A stretch of 64,000 nucleotides of DNA from Mytilus trossulus (taxonomy: Eukaryota; Mollusca; Bivalvia; Mytilida; Mytilidae): the NCBI RefSeq assembly GCF_036588685.1, contig NC_086374.1, positions 28,388,886 through 28,452,885 on the forward strand. Reading direction: 5' to 3'. The notes under the pieces are model-generated. The model ran no database searches. It saw only the letters and a program-made list of their open reading frames with translations, and was not told where the DNA came from. The translations under genes and the position numbers were made by a program. Every line of letters starts with the position of its first letter. Position 1 is the stretch's first letter. Positions 21,791 to 34,400 of this stretch are shown piece after piece.

Positions 21791-23600
21791 CAACAATCTA
21801 TAATAGTCAGTTGAAAAAAGCTTACTAAAAATAACTTATCAGTACAAATAGAAATACTACACAGAGTTTTTTGTATTGTTATTCCGGTGTCAAATATTGT
21901 GACATTTTCTGGTTACGTTATTTTGATAAAAAAAAATGTGTCTATAGTACACGGATGTTTCATCCGTACTGTCATTTTCTATGTTCAACAACTACTTCGA
22001 CTAAAAACTTTAATCTGAAGCGGGACAGACGAACGGACGCACTGATAAGAAAATATACAGCCCATAAACGGGACATAAAACAGCTTGACTGTGATAGATA
22101 AATGAATTTTTGTAAGAAGTTGCATTACTTGCAAAACATATCAATTTGAGGAATATTTTGAGGCCCTGTCCCTTAGATCATAGTCCATGAGACATTTTCG
22201 ATGTTCAAGTTTTCTGCTTAAGTTAGTCTGATTGGAACTGCTTGTAATAGATGATTTCTATGTGAAGGTGCAGTTATTTCAGTACATATAAGTTTATTTT
22301 TATTGTAAAGCCCCTTTTCCTATGTCATGGTCCAGTAACTTTGATTTTTTTGGAATTCTCAATACTAAGTTCTCTGCTTAAGTCAGTTCAATAAAAGTTT
22401 CTATAAAGTTGCATTACAATCAGTACGTATCAGTTTGCCGACTTTTTTTTATGGTCCTCTCCCCTCGGTCATAGCCAAGTAAATTGATTTTAATAAGCAA
22501 TATTGCTATTCATCACATTGTCCTTTTGATAATTTTCTGCCAGGCGAGACATAATAGAAACCAATAAGGGCCCTTAAATTAAATTAGTGTGCAAAATGGT
22601 TTCATGATGATATCACCTGACCTAAGAATAAGTACGTATTAATACGGTTTTGATAGGAACTAAAACGGACCAGTGCGGTCTTATACGCTTTAGTAAGGAG
22701 TAACTACGGTTGTTTTATCTGCGTTCAAATTTGTGCATGTTTAAAAATTGTCAAGGATATACAAGTACTACTACGTATGACTACGGCAACAATACGGATA
22801 TCTACATACTAATACAGATTGCCACGAATGATACCAGATCGTATCCGCAGGTAATCCGGCGACAATTCCGTGGATGTGTGACCTATGCATATTTTTTTCT
22901 TCTGATTGGTTGCATTATGATGCAGCTGTGATACATCAACATCGATTGGTTTGAATGGGATAAAGAATTGGACTTTTCCTTTCTCAGGATAAAACGTGCA
23001 ATGCCAGAAAATTAAATATGTGTATGTCTGTTCCGATCTACTGTCATTAATTTTTGTTCTTTTTTTTTTTGGCATATATATATATTCACAGTTAAATTCA
23101 ATATTGAAATATCAATGATTAATATGTGTTTATTTTCTTTGTCAGTCTGCACAATACACGATTCTCATTATTTAACAATGTTCCTATACAATGTTTACAA
23201 AAATGCATTATCTCAGGGTACTAATGTCATTCTAGGCAAACCTGCAGAGAGATACACCTCAAGAATCGTGTCTTTTTGTAAATAATTCTATTTTTGATGT
23301 AACGCGTCATCTTATTGGCTGACTCCGTTTTGTTACTCATATCATAGACACAATTTTGACATGTGACCATGAAGTGATCAACTTTTTTTATGATTTACGC
23401 CGGTTTAAAATGTAATTACGGGTTAAATCAAAAGGAATAATTGGAATATTTTGTCAGTCTATCTGTAATAACGTAAAAAATGTGGTACACAATGTTTAGT
23501 GTGCGGAACATTTTTTATGTTATTTCTTCATAGACATAAAAATAAATATTACAGTCATTCCTTAATTGTTCTGAATTTGAACAAGTGATTAAAACAGAAT
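21791..23600. other. Unassigned sequence with degenerate internal repeats
   Basis: From about 21330 to 22500 phrases such as GTCCCTTAGATCATAGTCCA, TTCTCTGCTTAAGT and AGTTGCATTAC recur in decayed form, suggesting an old repeat. The short ORFs (21871-22101, 22710-22931) do not resemble known proteins. No gene is called. Confidence 0.4.
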
Positions 23601-23608
23601 TAAAAACT

Positions 23609-24715
23609 AATTGTTCAGAGAACAATTGAAGGTCTTCAACCCTTAAAGATCAATTTTGATATAGAACTATGAAAATTCAGTTTGAAGATCATATCAAACG
23701 TCAACTAAGAGCTTATTGTACTCTGATTCCGCAAATAAATGGTTTCTATATATTTTTTCGCTAAATTATGGAGATAAAAGAAGGACGAAAGATACCATGG
23801 TGACAGTCAAACTCATAGATAAATTGTTTATTCCGGTTCGAAATATGTCACTTCCGTTTTTTTTTTTTTATAGTTTACTAGATACTGATTTCAAAAATAT
23901 ATTGTTCAATACACTTTAACATTGAATAAGTACAAAATAGCTACTTCCGGTTTATCTTATACGGGATTTTTTAATAAGAATTGAAGATAAGCCAAAATCA
24001 AAAAAAAAAATCAAATATAACGTTGATCTCTGACCTTGACCTAATTTTCTTAATTTGGATCAAGGACCTCAAATCAAAATATTCTAGGTCTCTATCACTT
24101 ATGGTTTACAAGATAGTAAATAACTCTCGTATGGAGTGTTCATATCGCATTGGTCAACATAGAACCAATCATGCTAAGGACATATCGAGCAATTTTAAAT
24201 TAAATTTGTCGCTTTCTTTTACGGTGACGGAGGAGATGCAGTCACAAGGAAAACAGTGTTCATGGAGATAACTTCTATAAAGAAAAATTTGTGGTTACGC
24301 AGTGTAAAGTCAAAGTCTCATAAACTTTTCGATAACATATACAATGTATCAAACATCTAAAGGACATCTTGCAAAACAAATTTAAACGCAAGAAATTAAA
24401 GTGACGGAAAAATAAAAAAAGTATTAAAACCAATTGTTCAGAGAACAATTGAAGGTCTTTCCATCCATAAAGTTCAATTTTGATATAGAACTATACAATT
24501 CAGTTTGAAATATCATATAATGCATCAATTGATAGCTTATTGTACAATGATTCTAGAAATAAATGGTTTCTATACTTTTTTTTCTAAATAAGGGAGATAA
24601 ATCGTTATTTCCGGTTTGAAATATGTCACTTTCGGTTTTATTTGATAATTTACTTCATACTGATTTCAAAAACATATTGTTCAATATACTCTGACATTGA
24701 ATAAGTACAAAAAAT
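23609..24715 (+). repeat. Direct repeat pair built on CAATTGTTCAGAGAACAATTG
   Basis: Segments at about 23609-23935 and 24425-24715 align throughout. Both start with AATTGTTCAGAGAACAATTG and AAGGTCTT, share TTTTGATATAGAACTAT and AATAAATGGTTTCTATA, and end at CATTGAATAAGTACAAAA. The opening word is itself a palindrome. The spacer holds a fragment of the GGACGAAAGATACC repeat near 23783 and unassigned sequence. Confidence 0.75.
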
Positions 24716-24719
24716 GTAA

Positions 24720-26857
24720 GATATTCTTTCTCGATTTTTTCTCTCGATAATTCGTATGACACTCGTGTATATGTCTCCTGATCTATTTTAACAGATCGTT
24801 GTATTGTAAATAAGGGTAAATTCGCATGATGTTAGATACATCCATGGCATGATACCATTTCCCTGTCCACGTACTCGGTGTCACTCCTTCTAGAGTTCGT
24901 GCGATGCTTCCTATTTTATCTGTAAGCCTATAATAAATTCGTCTTCTCTCAATCTATAAACAAGATTTTGATATCGTTTAACTACTGTTACTAGTTAAAT
25001 CGTTTTAGAAATTACTTAAACAAGTATGGACAATCTATATGTCAAAAAGCTCTATAGTCTCTGAGTTTGTGATCAGTCGGTTTTAAACCATATATCATCC
25101 AACATGGCCAGGATTACAAGATCATGCTTTCATTAAGAAATACTCTGATTTATTTAACACGTGTTTTTGGTGTTAGTCAAAGAAAATAGGTATCAACTGT
25201 CGCCATTTATTTGAACGATTGAGAAGATTATTCGTAAAAAATCAAAAAAATCGGAATAGACGCTTTTAGAACCTTCATTTCCGATAGTAGGTATTTGTAA
25301 AAAGTACAATGGTGGATGGTTATATCTATGATATTTTATGTCAGTGCAGGAGTGTATATCGGAACTTTAACTAGTAGTTTTATTTACCCAGTGGTTCATA
25401 CATACAAGCAAGAACGTGAGGTTAACGTCTTGTTTATAAAATTCGGATCAAAATTGAGATTTTTAGGTCTTATTTTGGAGATGCTGAGCACTCATAACAT
25501 TTATAAAATACATATATATTATCTTGCATAAATGTGTACTTATATATAAATGACAGCTGGTTATCATTTCAAATGATAAACTTACGACTTAAAAGTGATT
25601 TTCTCGAAAGACGTCAATACATTATTTTTAGTCTGGAAATTATGCAGGTTTAGTGTCAAAATTAAAAGTACATGTATAAGACAGAACAGGCGTGCTGAGA
25701 ATTTTACCTTCGAGCTAGAGTGTCTTTGTGTCTGCATTAAATCTTGGTAGACAGGTTTCGTTCCCTTCACACGAGAATTTCACATTTTACAATAATTTCA
25801 TCTAGGATATAATTATTGATGTGTATGAAAATAAATCTAATTTACAGCAACAAACGACAAATACTGAATTACAGGCTTCTTATATAATTTGGAATAGGAA
25901 CATACATAATAAGACGGTGTTTAATATGTTTGCTGGCGACATGCCCCATCCCAACCCCAACATTTGCCAGTAATTTAACAGTACATCATAATAACAAACG
26001 ATAAGCATCAGTTAAATTGAATTTAACATACAAGGGCCGACAAAAACCCACAAAAGACACAATTTACAGATCAGAGAATACTAGCAGGTACTTAAAGTTA
26101 GTTCACAGCCAATACAAACTAATAATAAAGTCATATATGACCCTGCTATAATACTAACAACGTGTTTACTTCAACATTATTTCGGTGCAAATACAATGGT
26201 TGATTTTAACTTTTAGATATAATATGTTTTCTTCCTTGAAAAATGTCACCTCTGTACCAACATAATAGTAAAATAAAGAGATTAATACAGGACAGGGTAA
26301 AAATAATGCCACTAAAAGAAGAAACATAATGTTTTATCAAAAACCAAGAGATGTTTTCAAAGCTTCAGAATTTCACTTCTTTTAAAAGTGAAATCTTTAT
26401 CACTGTCTTGTCGTATAACATTATCTGATATGTTTTATAAACATAAAATTTACATGATAAAAAGGAGAATCTCACAGAATATGTGGTATTTACATTATAT
26501 TGCGACATAAGGAACATATTGTTACTGGAAACTTATCACGTTTCTTTACCCATAGCAAACTCATGTTTGAAACTAGTGTCTACTTTATTCCAAATTTCCC
26601 TAAATTTGGGAGCGTTATGTATAGAAGAGTCATGTATCTAATGTTCGACATACTTTTGTCCCCTTTTTTAACGTAGAAAGACGCTTGCCTAATGTCCTTT
26701 TCATCTCTTCAATACATTAAAAAAAAGCTTCAATTTTTTATTTTGGCAGTTTTGAGGGAAACAATAAAAAGCTGTGATATTAGCAGTGAAATTCAAAACA
26801 TAGAATTTTTTCCATGGTTTTGATACAATGATAATTTCATTAGTTATGGAATGATGG
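24720..26857. other. Unassigned intergenic sequence with one partial mussel repeat
   Basis: A partial, diverged GATTGCCAATG-family tail lies at about 25850-26110 (CAACAAACGACAAATACTGA onward). The rest is AT-rich with only short ORFs such as 25316-25531 (+) and 26701-26907 (-), none recognisable. No gene is called. Confidence 0.45.
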
Positions 26858-27760
26858 ACAAAAGATACCAAACATTTGAACTCATAAATCATTAAAAAAA
26901 AAGACAAACAGGCATATTATAGTACACAAGACACAACACCAACCCCTAAAAAACGAGGGGGGATATCAGGGGCTCCAGAAGTGAATACAGATCATGTTCC
27001 ACATGTGGCACCGGTCGTGTAGCTCGTGTAGCTCGGTTAAATTGTCCCCTTTTAAATTTGTTATACGATGATGACTGATGTACCCATATTTTGACTATTT
27101 TATTAGTTGTGACTTTATTTAACGCATCATGTAAATATAACGGAATTTGATGAGCCTGTTATTAAAGTGAGAGGGTTAGCGCTATAGAACCAGGTTTAAT
27201 CCACCATTTTCTACATTTGAAAATGCCTGTACCAAGTCAGGAATATGACAGTTCTTGTCCATTCGTTTTTGATGCGTTTTGTTTTTTGATTTGCCATGTG
27301 ATTATGGACTTTCCTAATTGATTTTCCTCTGAGTTCAGTATTTTTGTGATTTTACTTTTTATTACAAACCCGATATCAGGTCGTATTTGCAATTGGTAGG
27401 TCACATTTGTAGAAAGTGAACATGACTGTAGTTTATATGACATCAAGAATATATCTGTTATTATATGCTGAATGGCTATTCCACAACAGCCAAACAACCA
27501 TGATGGCGTCCGTAAAATTTACGCAGGAATGATTTTATTTGCACCATTTGAATTACTTGGTTTATTAACGTCCTTGTCAGTAGCAATCCTCTATCAAGGA
27601 AATCATGACAGGAAAAACATACCCAGGAATAGCGTTGCAATTGGTAGATATATACTCCGTATGCAGGCGGTGCTTGAATTTAGCTACACAAATATGTAAA
27701 ACTTGCATTTGGACGATGAAATCATTCTTTTGTCAGAAGGAACAGGGGCATGGTCGGTTC
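26858..27760. repeat. Composite of mussel interspersed repeats
   Basis: 26858-27075 is the GGACGAAAGATACC / GTGGCACCGGTCG family. 27200-27440 carries AATGCCTGTACCAAGTCAGG to CTGAGTTCAGTATTTTTGTG, whose reverse complement recurs near 46740-46880 and 56815-56890. 27470-27700 carries ATGATGGCGTCCGTAAAATTTACG and CTCTATCAAGGAAATCATGA. The ORF at 27472-27699 lies wholly inside this repeat and I do not treat it as a gene. Confidence 0.65.
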
Positions 27761-29040
27761 TCATTGGAATGCAGATAGTTTGTTGAAAAACACGTTCTGT
27801 ATACGTAACAAATTTGTTGTCAATCAAGTAATGAGCATCATGATAATGTCAGTTTTATCTTCAATAACCTTTGTTTGAATCAAATTGATTTTTTACAAAG
27901 TAGGATTTATCTCTCCTTAGGACAAAACGCCTACTATGATCTCTACGTGGTCATTCTTTTGATCAAACAAATCAATACCGTATCTTTCAATTTATCTTTT
28001 AGTTTGTATTCTGGAATACTTGTGTACAGTGTAGAAAATCAAATACTATTGCCAGATGAAAGAGTCTTAACATATATGTACATTAGATACAAGAATAACT
28101 AAATAAATGACAAGTGTCGATAAATATTGACTTACAATTGACCGATAAACTACATGTACATTGGTATCACACGTTTTTAAAAAACGAAAAAAGGAAAAGG
28201 TATGAACATAATATGTGTTTGATAAATATCGAAATTAACCCTATCCGTGTTTATTCTTTCCATTCACCACCCTAAAGAATAGAAATTGGTAAAACTAAAA
28301 CAGATTTCATATGACATCAACATGATAGATATGTAACGCGGTTCTTAACGGACGAAACTTCAAGATTTGATGGTAGCATTATACAATCAATCTACTATGA
28401 GACAGCTAGCTAATTATAAAAATCTATAACTTGAGTTTTCAATACCATCAAAATGTAATGATTTTGAGTTCTAGTGTGGTCACACGAATTAATGTTGTCC
28501 TGTTATTTTCCCGTGTGAAAGTTATATCCAGAAAAGCTGTTCGAAAGCACGAAATTTACAAAGCGTTTATTTCGTTTACTTATGTATACGTATTAGATTT
28601 GATACAAGTGAACTTCTTTGTATCTAAATTTTAAATAACTTGACTTAAAACATCAGAGAAACTGAAATAACTTCTTTACGGATTAAGACCTGGTGTTACT
28701 GTATAAATGAGTTTTAAATGTGCAATGCTTTACTGTTATTTAAACATGAATTAAACAACTTTATTTATGAAATATAAATGTGGGCAATCTCGATAGTCAC
28801 ACAGTTTTAGCAATGGTAATAGAATAGGTTTTAACATGTATACAATTAATAGAATTGACGATTTGGTTGATTATCATATATTATCATATGTATATATACT
28901 TATCATACATGTCTAAGTTTTACTTTAATGTGTGTTTTTGAAATTTTTGGAAGAGTAATCATATTAACCTATATAAATTACGTAATTGAAAATGATAACT
29001 TTGACATTGGTAATAATTAAGCTCAAGAGACATACATAAC

Positions 29041-29755
29041 AAGTCTTGGGCTTAAATCTTCATAAAACATGACAAAAAATTGTCTGACCAATTTAGAACA
29101 TATTCACACATTCGAGTGACCTTCAAAATTATCCTTCCCATTGTGATATTTAAACCTAAATAAGAGTTCACTTTTTATTATGAACTAAATGTACAGCATA
29201 GGTAATCATCATTTCAATGGGTGGAATGAAAAAGCTCGGACATAGATTGTGAGGACTTAATTGTGGATAAATTGATTGTTTTCTGCTTCTTTTTTTTATA
29301 AATATAAAACTCTCTGTGTAAATATTTAAATTCAGATCATACAACATGTAAAAAAATCTTTGCTTTATATATCACCAGTCTGGCATTGTTTCTTGAAAGA
29401 AAAATTAAATAAGTATTATTTTACCTACATCCTTCCCCAACTTGTTTTTGTTTATTTTATATATGTGTACCATTACACGGCGTTAGATAATGTATGAAAA
29501 TTTGCAAAATTCAAAATGTTTTAATGTAATCTTTGCTCTTTCATCTTTAGTCAGTAGGCTCTTTTCACATGGACAATGCCTCAGGAGATTATACACTTCG
29601 TTAGAGCAATTATTAAGAGTTCACTTTCATTATAAACTGACAATAAAAAGTCATTCATGTATGGCATTTCATAGTGCATGGAAAACCTTGTACTATGAAA
29701 ATAAAAGGGGACAACTGACTTTTCATTGGACGAGAAGGGGTGAGTGTGTTCTAAG
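29041..29755 (+). mobile_element. Insertion specific to copy B; second copy inverted at 54022-54897
   Basis: Copy A has an uninterrupted sequence at the equivalent place (around 2033). Starting at TCTTGGGCTTAAATCTTCAT and ending near GGGGTGAGTGTGTTC, the 715-bp block matches the reverse complement of 54022-54850 over most of its length. Repeat status is clear from the two copies plus the empty site; the class is unknown. The ORF at 29490-29765 is part of it and unrecognised. Confidence 0.75.
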
Positions 29756-31407
29756 AATTATGTGATTGTTAATATCACATCTTAGCTTATAATAGTTCCC
29801 AATAAGTTTACATAAGTTGCCACGAATCAAAGACATAAACATGTTTCCCTGGATATATTTGTTTAATTTTGAGGGATGAGTATTCGATTTTTTCGGCGTG
29901 GGGTGGGGTGGGTCGGATAATTTAAAACAGTAATTGCCTGGGCTGGTATAAAAAAAAGTATCAAGAAAAAAAAGCAATGCAATGGTTTTCTGTAAAGTCG
30001 TTTGTATTTTTGATTTTATAATATCACTTCAAATTCTCTTAATTCCCCCCAAAATACAGCTGTATATTTACATGTTTGCAATATATAACTCCATATATTG
30101 AATTATATTGTTAGTATGTCATATGTCTGTTAATATAAAGTTTATCAGTAATTTTCTAATTAAAGATAACGTTCAGCCATTCTAAGTATTGATAGATTTT
30201 TACAAAATACCAGGATATTTTCGTTTTTTAGGGTGTGGATAAAAATACCAAATAGTTTAACAGTGACAAAAAAAAAAGAAAATTAGAAGAATCGCACCTG
30301 TTTGTTTCTTAAAACAAAATTCACAATGAAGTTTAAAACATATCATTTACACGGAATGTCCTCCCCCTACTTACAATTTTATGCATAAAGTATGTAGAAA
30401 TTAATTTATGAGTGTATAAAGCATATGTTATTGATACACTGTTCACAGTCAGGACCCAATTTGTAGACAACGAAAATCAAAAGACAATAGCTTTTGTCAC
30501 AGTACCATTTATTTGTTAGGTAGGCAGTGACATCAACACAGTATATATAAAAAATCATGAAAGATTCTAGGCATATCAGTTCGGTATCTTTACGTCAGTG
30601 TATACACGTCAGTGAACATGTCCAAACCAAATACCCACGGGACATTGCGTTTTGTTCGGTTTTCATTGGTGTCCGGATTGTACAGTCAAACGGAAATCGA
30701 CACCGAACTATTTTTTGCGCATACTTACAAAGAACAATAGGTGATACAGCAAACGACAATTTATTTTCATGTTGATTTAGATATAAAAATATAAGTAGAT
30801 GGAATTAGACGTATTGTTACATTTTTGTAATCAATAAAAAGCCATTCCCTCAATCACGTTCCTCTTTGTAGAAATGTACAATAAAGACACAAACATGCTT
30901 ATTTGTTGGTAATAATACCTCAAATATACTCGGGGATACTCAGTCATCATGTGTTTGTTTAATTTAATCATGCAAAATAATTTTAACAGGTATTTTGTTA
31001 ATGCATATTTATCAACGAGCTTTAAAAAAGCCCTCGGAATTCGGTGTTGGCATGGGTCTTTTTTTCCGCTTAGATTAACGTTAAATCATGTGGAAATTTT
31101 GTGGGATTGACAATTGTTCAGTTTAAACTGAAATTCGGTGTTATCAGGATATGATTTACACAGGTTGCACTGTAAAACGTCAAATCGACGTAAATAAATT
31201 CAATCATTAAAGATCCTCCTTAATCTGTTTTTGGTGAATAGTTCGTACCCAATAATATCCAATCTTTCTATATTAAATTATGAGGACCAATTAAAAGATG
31301 TTTCATGTTGAAGAACATTCACTGACAGTCCAGTATCTAAAGAGTTTAAGTCCATTAAAAAGTTATAGCTATTTTGTTTTTTGGGGAAACAACTAGATTG
31401 ACTAAAA

Positions 31408-31477
31408 ATGTACATGATTTACGCTATTTTTCTGGTTTATTTTTCAGTTTTTAGTGGAGCAATTCATATAAAGAAAG
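31408..31477 (+). CDS. Astacin exon 1: signal peptide
   Basis: Encodes MYMIYAIFLVYFSVFSGA and a basic tail, and ends at AAAG|GTAAGC in phase 1. The hydrophobic core with small residues before IHIKK is a clear secretion signal. Met1 and Met3 are both possible starts. Confidence 0.8.
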
Positions 31478-34400
31478 GTAAGCGATCACCAAGATATGTA
31501 CATTAAATATAAATAAATATTTCAATTACATTTTTTTACCTACTAAAATACATTCTCGAAGTAATCTTCAATATCAGGAGCCTTATTGTTTGTAGTGGTT
31601 GTCGATTATTGTTGTCTGCTTTAGTTTTAGCTTGTTGTCGTTTTATCATAAATCTGGCTGTTGGTTTTTTGTTTAAATTGTTTAACTTGTTCCATATGAT
31701 TTTTGTCTGACTGACTTCAATCATTTACACTTTAACGGTATTTTTTCATGCCAACTGTTATATCCGCTCCAGTATTTTTTTACCTTTCCTGGTCTCATCA
31801 TAAAATAAAAATCCCAGATTTTACTAATATATCAATCAAGCCGTCTTCTATTTAGATTCTGAAATAAAAAGAACCTATTGTACAACCAAGTGAAGTGCAT
31901 CAACACATTTAAATATTTCCAAAATACAAATTATGTTCAGCTTGTCGACAATATAAGATATTCATTTCTTAAAATCAATATTTGAAAACAATAATACAAT
32001 CAGGAGTCTATAGTTCACATTTCTAACACTGGTTTGCAATACATAACTAATAACATTAAGCTGTACCAATGCTAGCATCATGTTTGCATTTCTTACACAA
32101 GTTTTATTTAATGATGATTGAAGTAAAACTATATTCAAAATGTGTACCTTATATACTTACGATAAAAAACTGATATACCGTATAGCGGGTTATTTTTGCG
32201 GGGTGTAAATTTTCGTTTATTTTAGCGAACAGAACAAAATCGAAAAAAAAATCCGCCAACTTTGTACATGCAAATGTTTTGATTGAAGTTTTGAACCTTC
32301 AAAAGAAAAACTATTAAGAGTATAGTATACCTTTTCTAAGGTAAATCGCGAAATTTCACACCCGCGACAAAACCATCTATACAGTAATCGGGACAGTTTT
32401 GTTTGTTGTGTCATGTGTACTAATGTTTGGCTGTTTGCATTTTTCATTTTTAGCAATGGCGTTGTGAGTTTTATTTTCGATTTATGAGTTTGACTGTCCC
32501 TTTGGTATCTTTCGTCTCTCTTTTGTTTTCTTCAAAAGTGTAAACAAATCTTGACAATAAATCACTATATGCATTTACATTCCTCAATATGAAGATTTCC
32601 TTTATTTATCACTAAACATTTTATAAAACCAATATCCATATTTGCATGCCAGTCATAAAGGTTGGACTGCAATTATGCTATAGGTCAAAACTTATTTAAA
32701 TATTCAAAATTTAATACTAAAGCTGAAAGCCTGATTAAAATCGAAATGCTTTTAAAGTTTCGGCAAATATTGCTACATTCGCAAACACTTATAAAAAATA
32801 AGAGCTCTGCTTCAGGGAGTTCTAATTTTAGAGGGAAAAAAAACACTTAGCTCATATTTCATAATGTTGTCCGAGTTCTGTTCCCTTTTCATATTTCAAA
32901 CTAAATAAAAACACTTGAACAAGGGTTACTATTGAACAAAAACATTAAAATCAAGAGTAATTACATGACAGACTATATATTGGATTATTCCTGTCTGAGA
33001 AGATACAATTTCAAGACTATTTCGTTTGTTTTTGTTTGTTAATTTTTCTCAAATGACAATCTTTACTTCACCTTGTTACATTGTTCAACAACTTATTGAG
33101 TATTGAAAAGTTTGAACGACTTTTGTATATTTAGATTGCTAATGTTTATGTTTTTTTTTAATATTTTTGTGGTGTTTATTAATTATTTTCTTTTTAATCC
33201 TTAATTTTATACCTTTTTGTATATCTAGTAAATTGTTTTGGGAAAAAGTGGAATCGTTTTTATATTTTTTTTTATTTTCCCGGTTAATTCTAATAAACCC
33301 AGAAAGAAGTATTTATGAATTGAATAACCTTTATTTAGGAAATGCTTTTATTCTTTCTTTTTAGAAGAAGTAGCCAAAACCATTAATGAACTGGATAACA
33401 TCTATGGAAGACAATTACGCGAGGTAAGTTTGTAGAACATTCTTATGGTGGTATAGGAGTCTAAATAAAAATGATAGAATTTGTTCATACTTTGCCAAAA
33501 CGTAGTATCTATTGATATATGTTGAAATATATAATAAAAATGATAGGTCACCGCGCATTTTCACAAGCTACAGGACACGACAAAATGACACATTTTATTA
33601 GGATTATACAAGAAAAAACACTATTTTGTGGTTAGAAACTAAACAAAATGATAGAATGATGTTAAATACTTAAGGAAAAGATAGCTTTCAGACAATGCTT
33701 TGAGAATTTCAAAAGAAAATAGGGTCACCGTGCGTCTTTATCGGCTAAAATACAAAATAGAAAAAAAACATTGTAGAATCCTTCAGAAAATGCACTATTT
33801 TGAGAGTTACCTCCCCTTAAAGGGCAATTTATTTATAAAAAATAAAAAACAAACAAAAATAATTAATTTTTTGAAAAAATATTATAATGTACAGTGTATA
33901 AGTTATATCCTTATAAATTGGTTCTTTTAAATGAAAATTCATATTGAATATCTGCATTCCTGCACCGAATTTTGCTAACTTGATAGAAAATCTGGTCCTT
34001 TGGTTCACTGTTTTTTACAATCCAAGATGGAGGAAGACACCCACACCACCTCAAACTAGATAATAATAATAATGAGGGGTCTATTGATAGCAAAGATTAA
34101 CATTCAAACTCTCTTGATCAAGTTTAAAATAAACTGATGCATTTACCAAATTAGATTATAATGTGCTTAAAAGTGTAGATTTCGCATGCTTACATGTGTT
34201 TATATAATACCTGTAAAAGTCAATAGCTCCACGCAATATCTCTATAGATAAACTAGCTCAGTTGAGGGTGCAAGTGGGCATAGAGGGTGCACGTCCCTCA
34301 TTTATCAAAAGAGATATTACATTGAGCATTTATTCAAAACATCCTGGATCCGACACGGAAATAGCTTCATCGTTTGTAACTCATAGGTAAACTTTATGGC

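Larger units (their letters stand above)
28504..31830 (+). repeat. Segmental duplicate, copy B (functional side, feeds astacin exon 1)
   Basis: It is the counterpart of 1-5690. It retains an intact first exon at 31408-31477 and presumably the promoter of the astacin gene. It lacks the two TIR insertions seen in copy A but has gained its own insertion at about 29041-29755. Divergence includes many substitutions and small indels, so the duplication is not recent. Confidence 0.85.

Noticed and set aside
27472-27699. 75-codon ORF as a small membrane-protein gene
   Set aside because: It lies inside a mussel interspersed repeat and has no splice or codon support.
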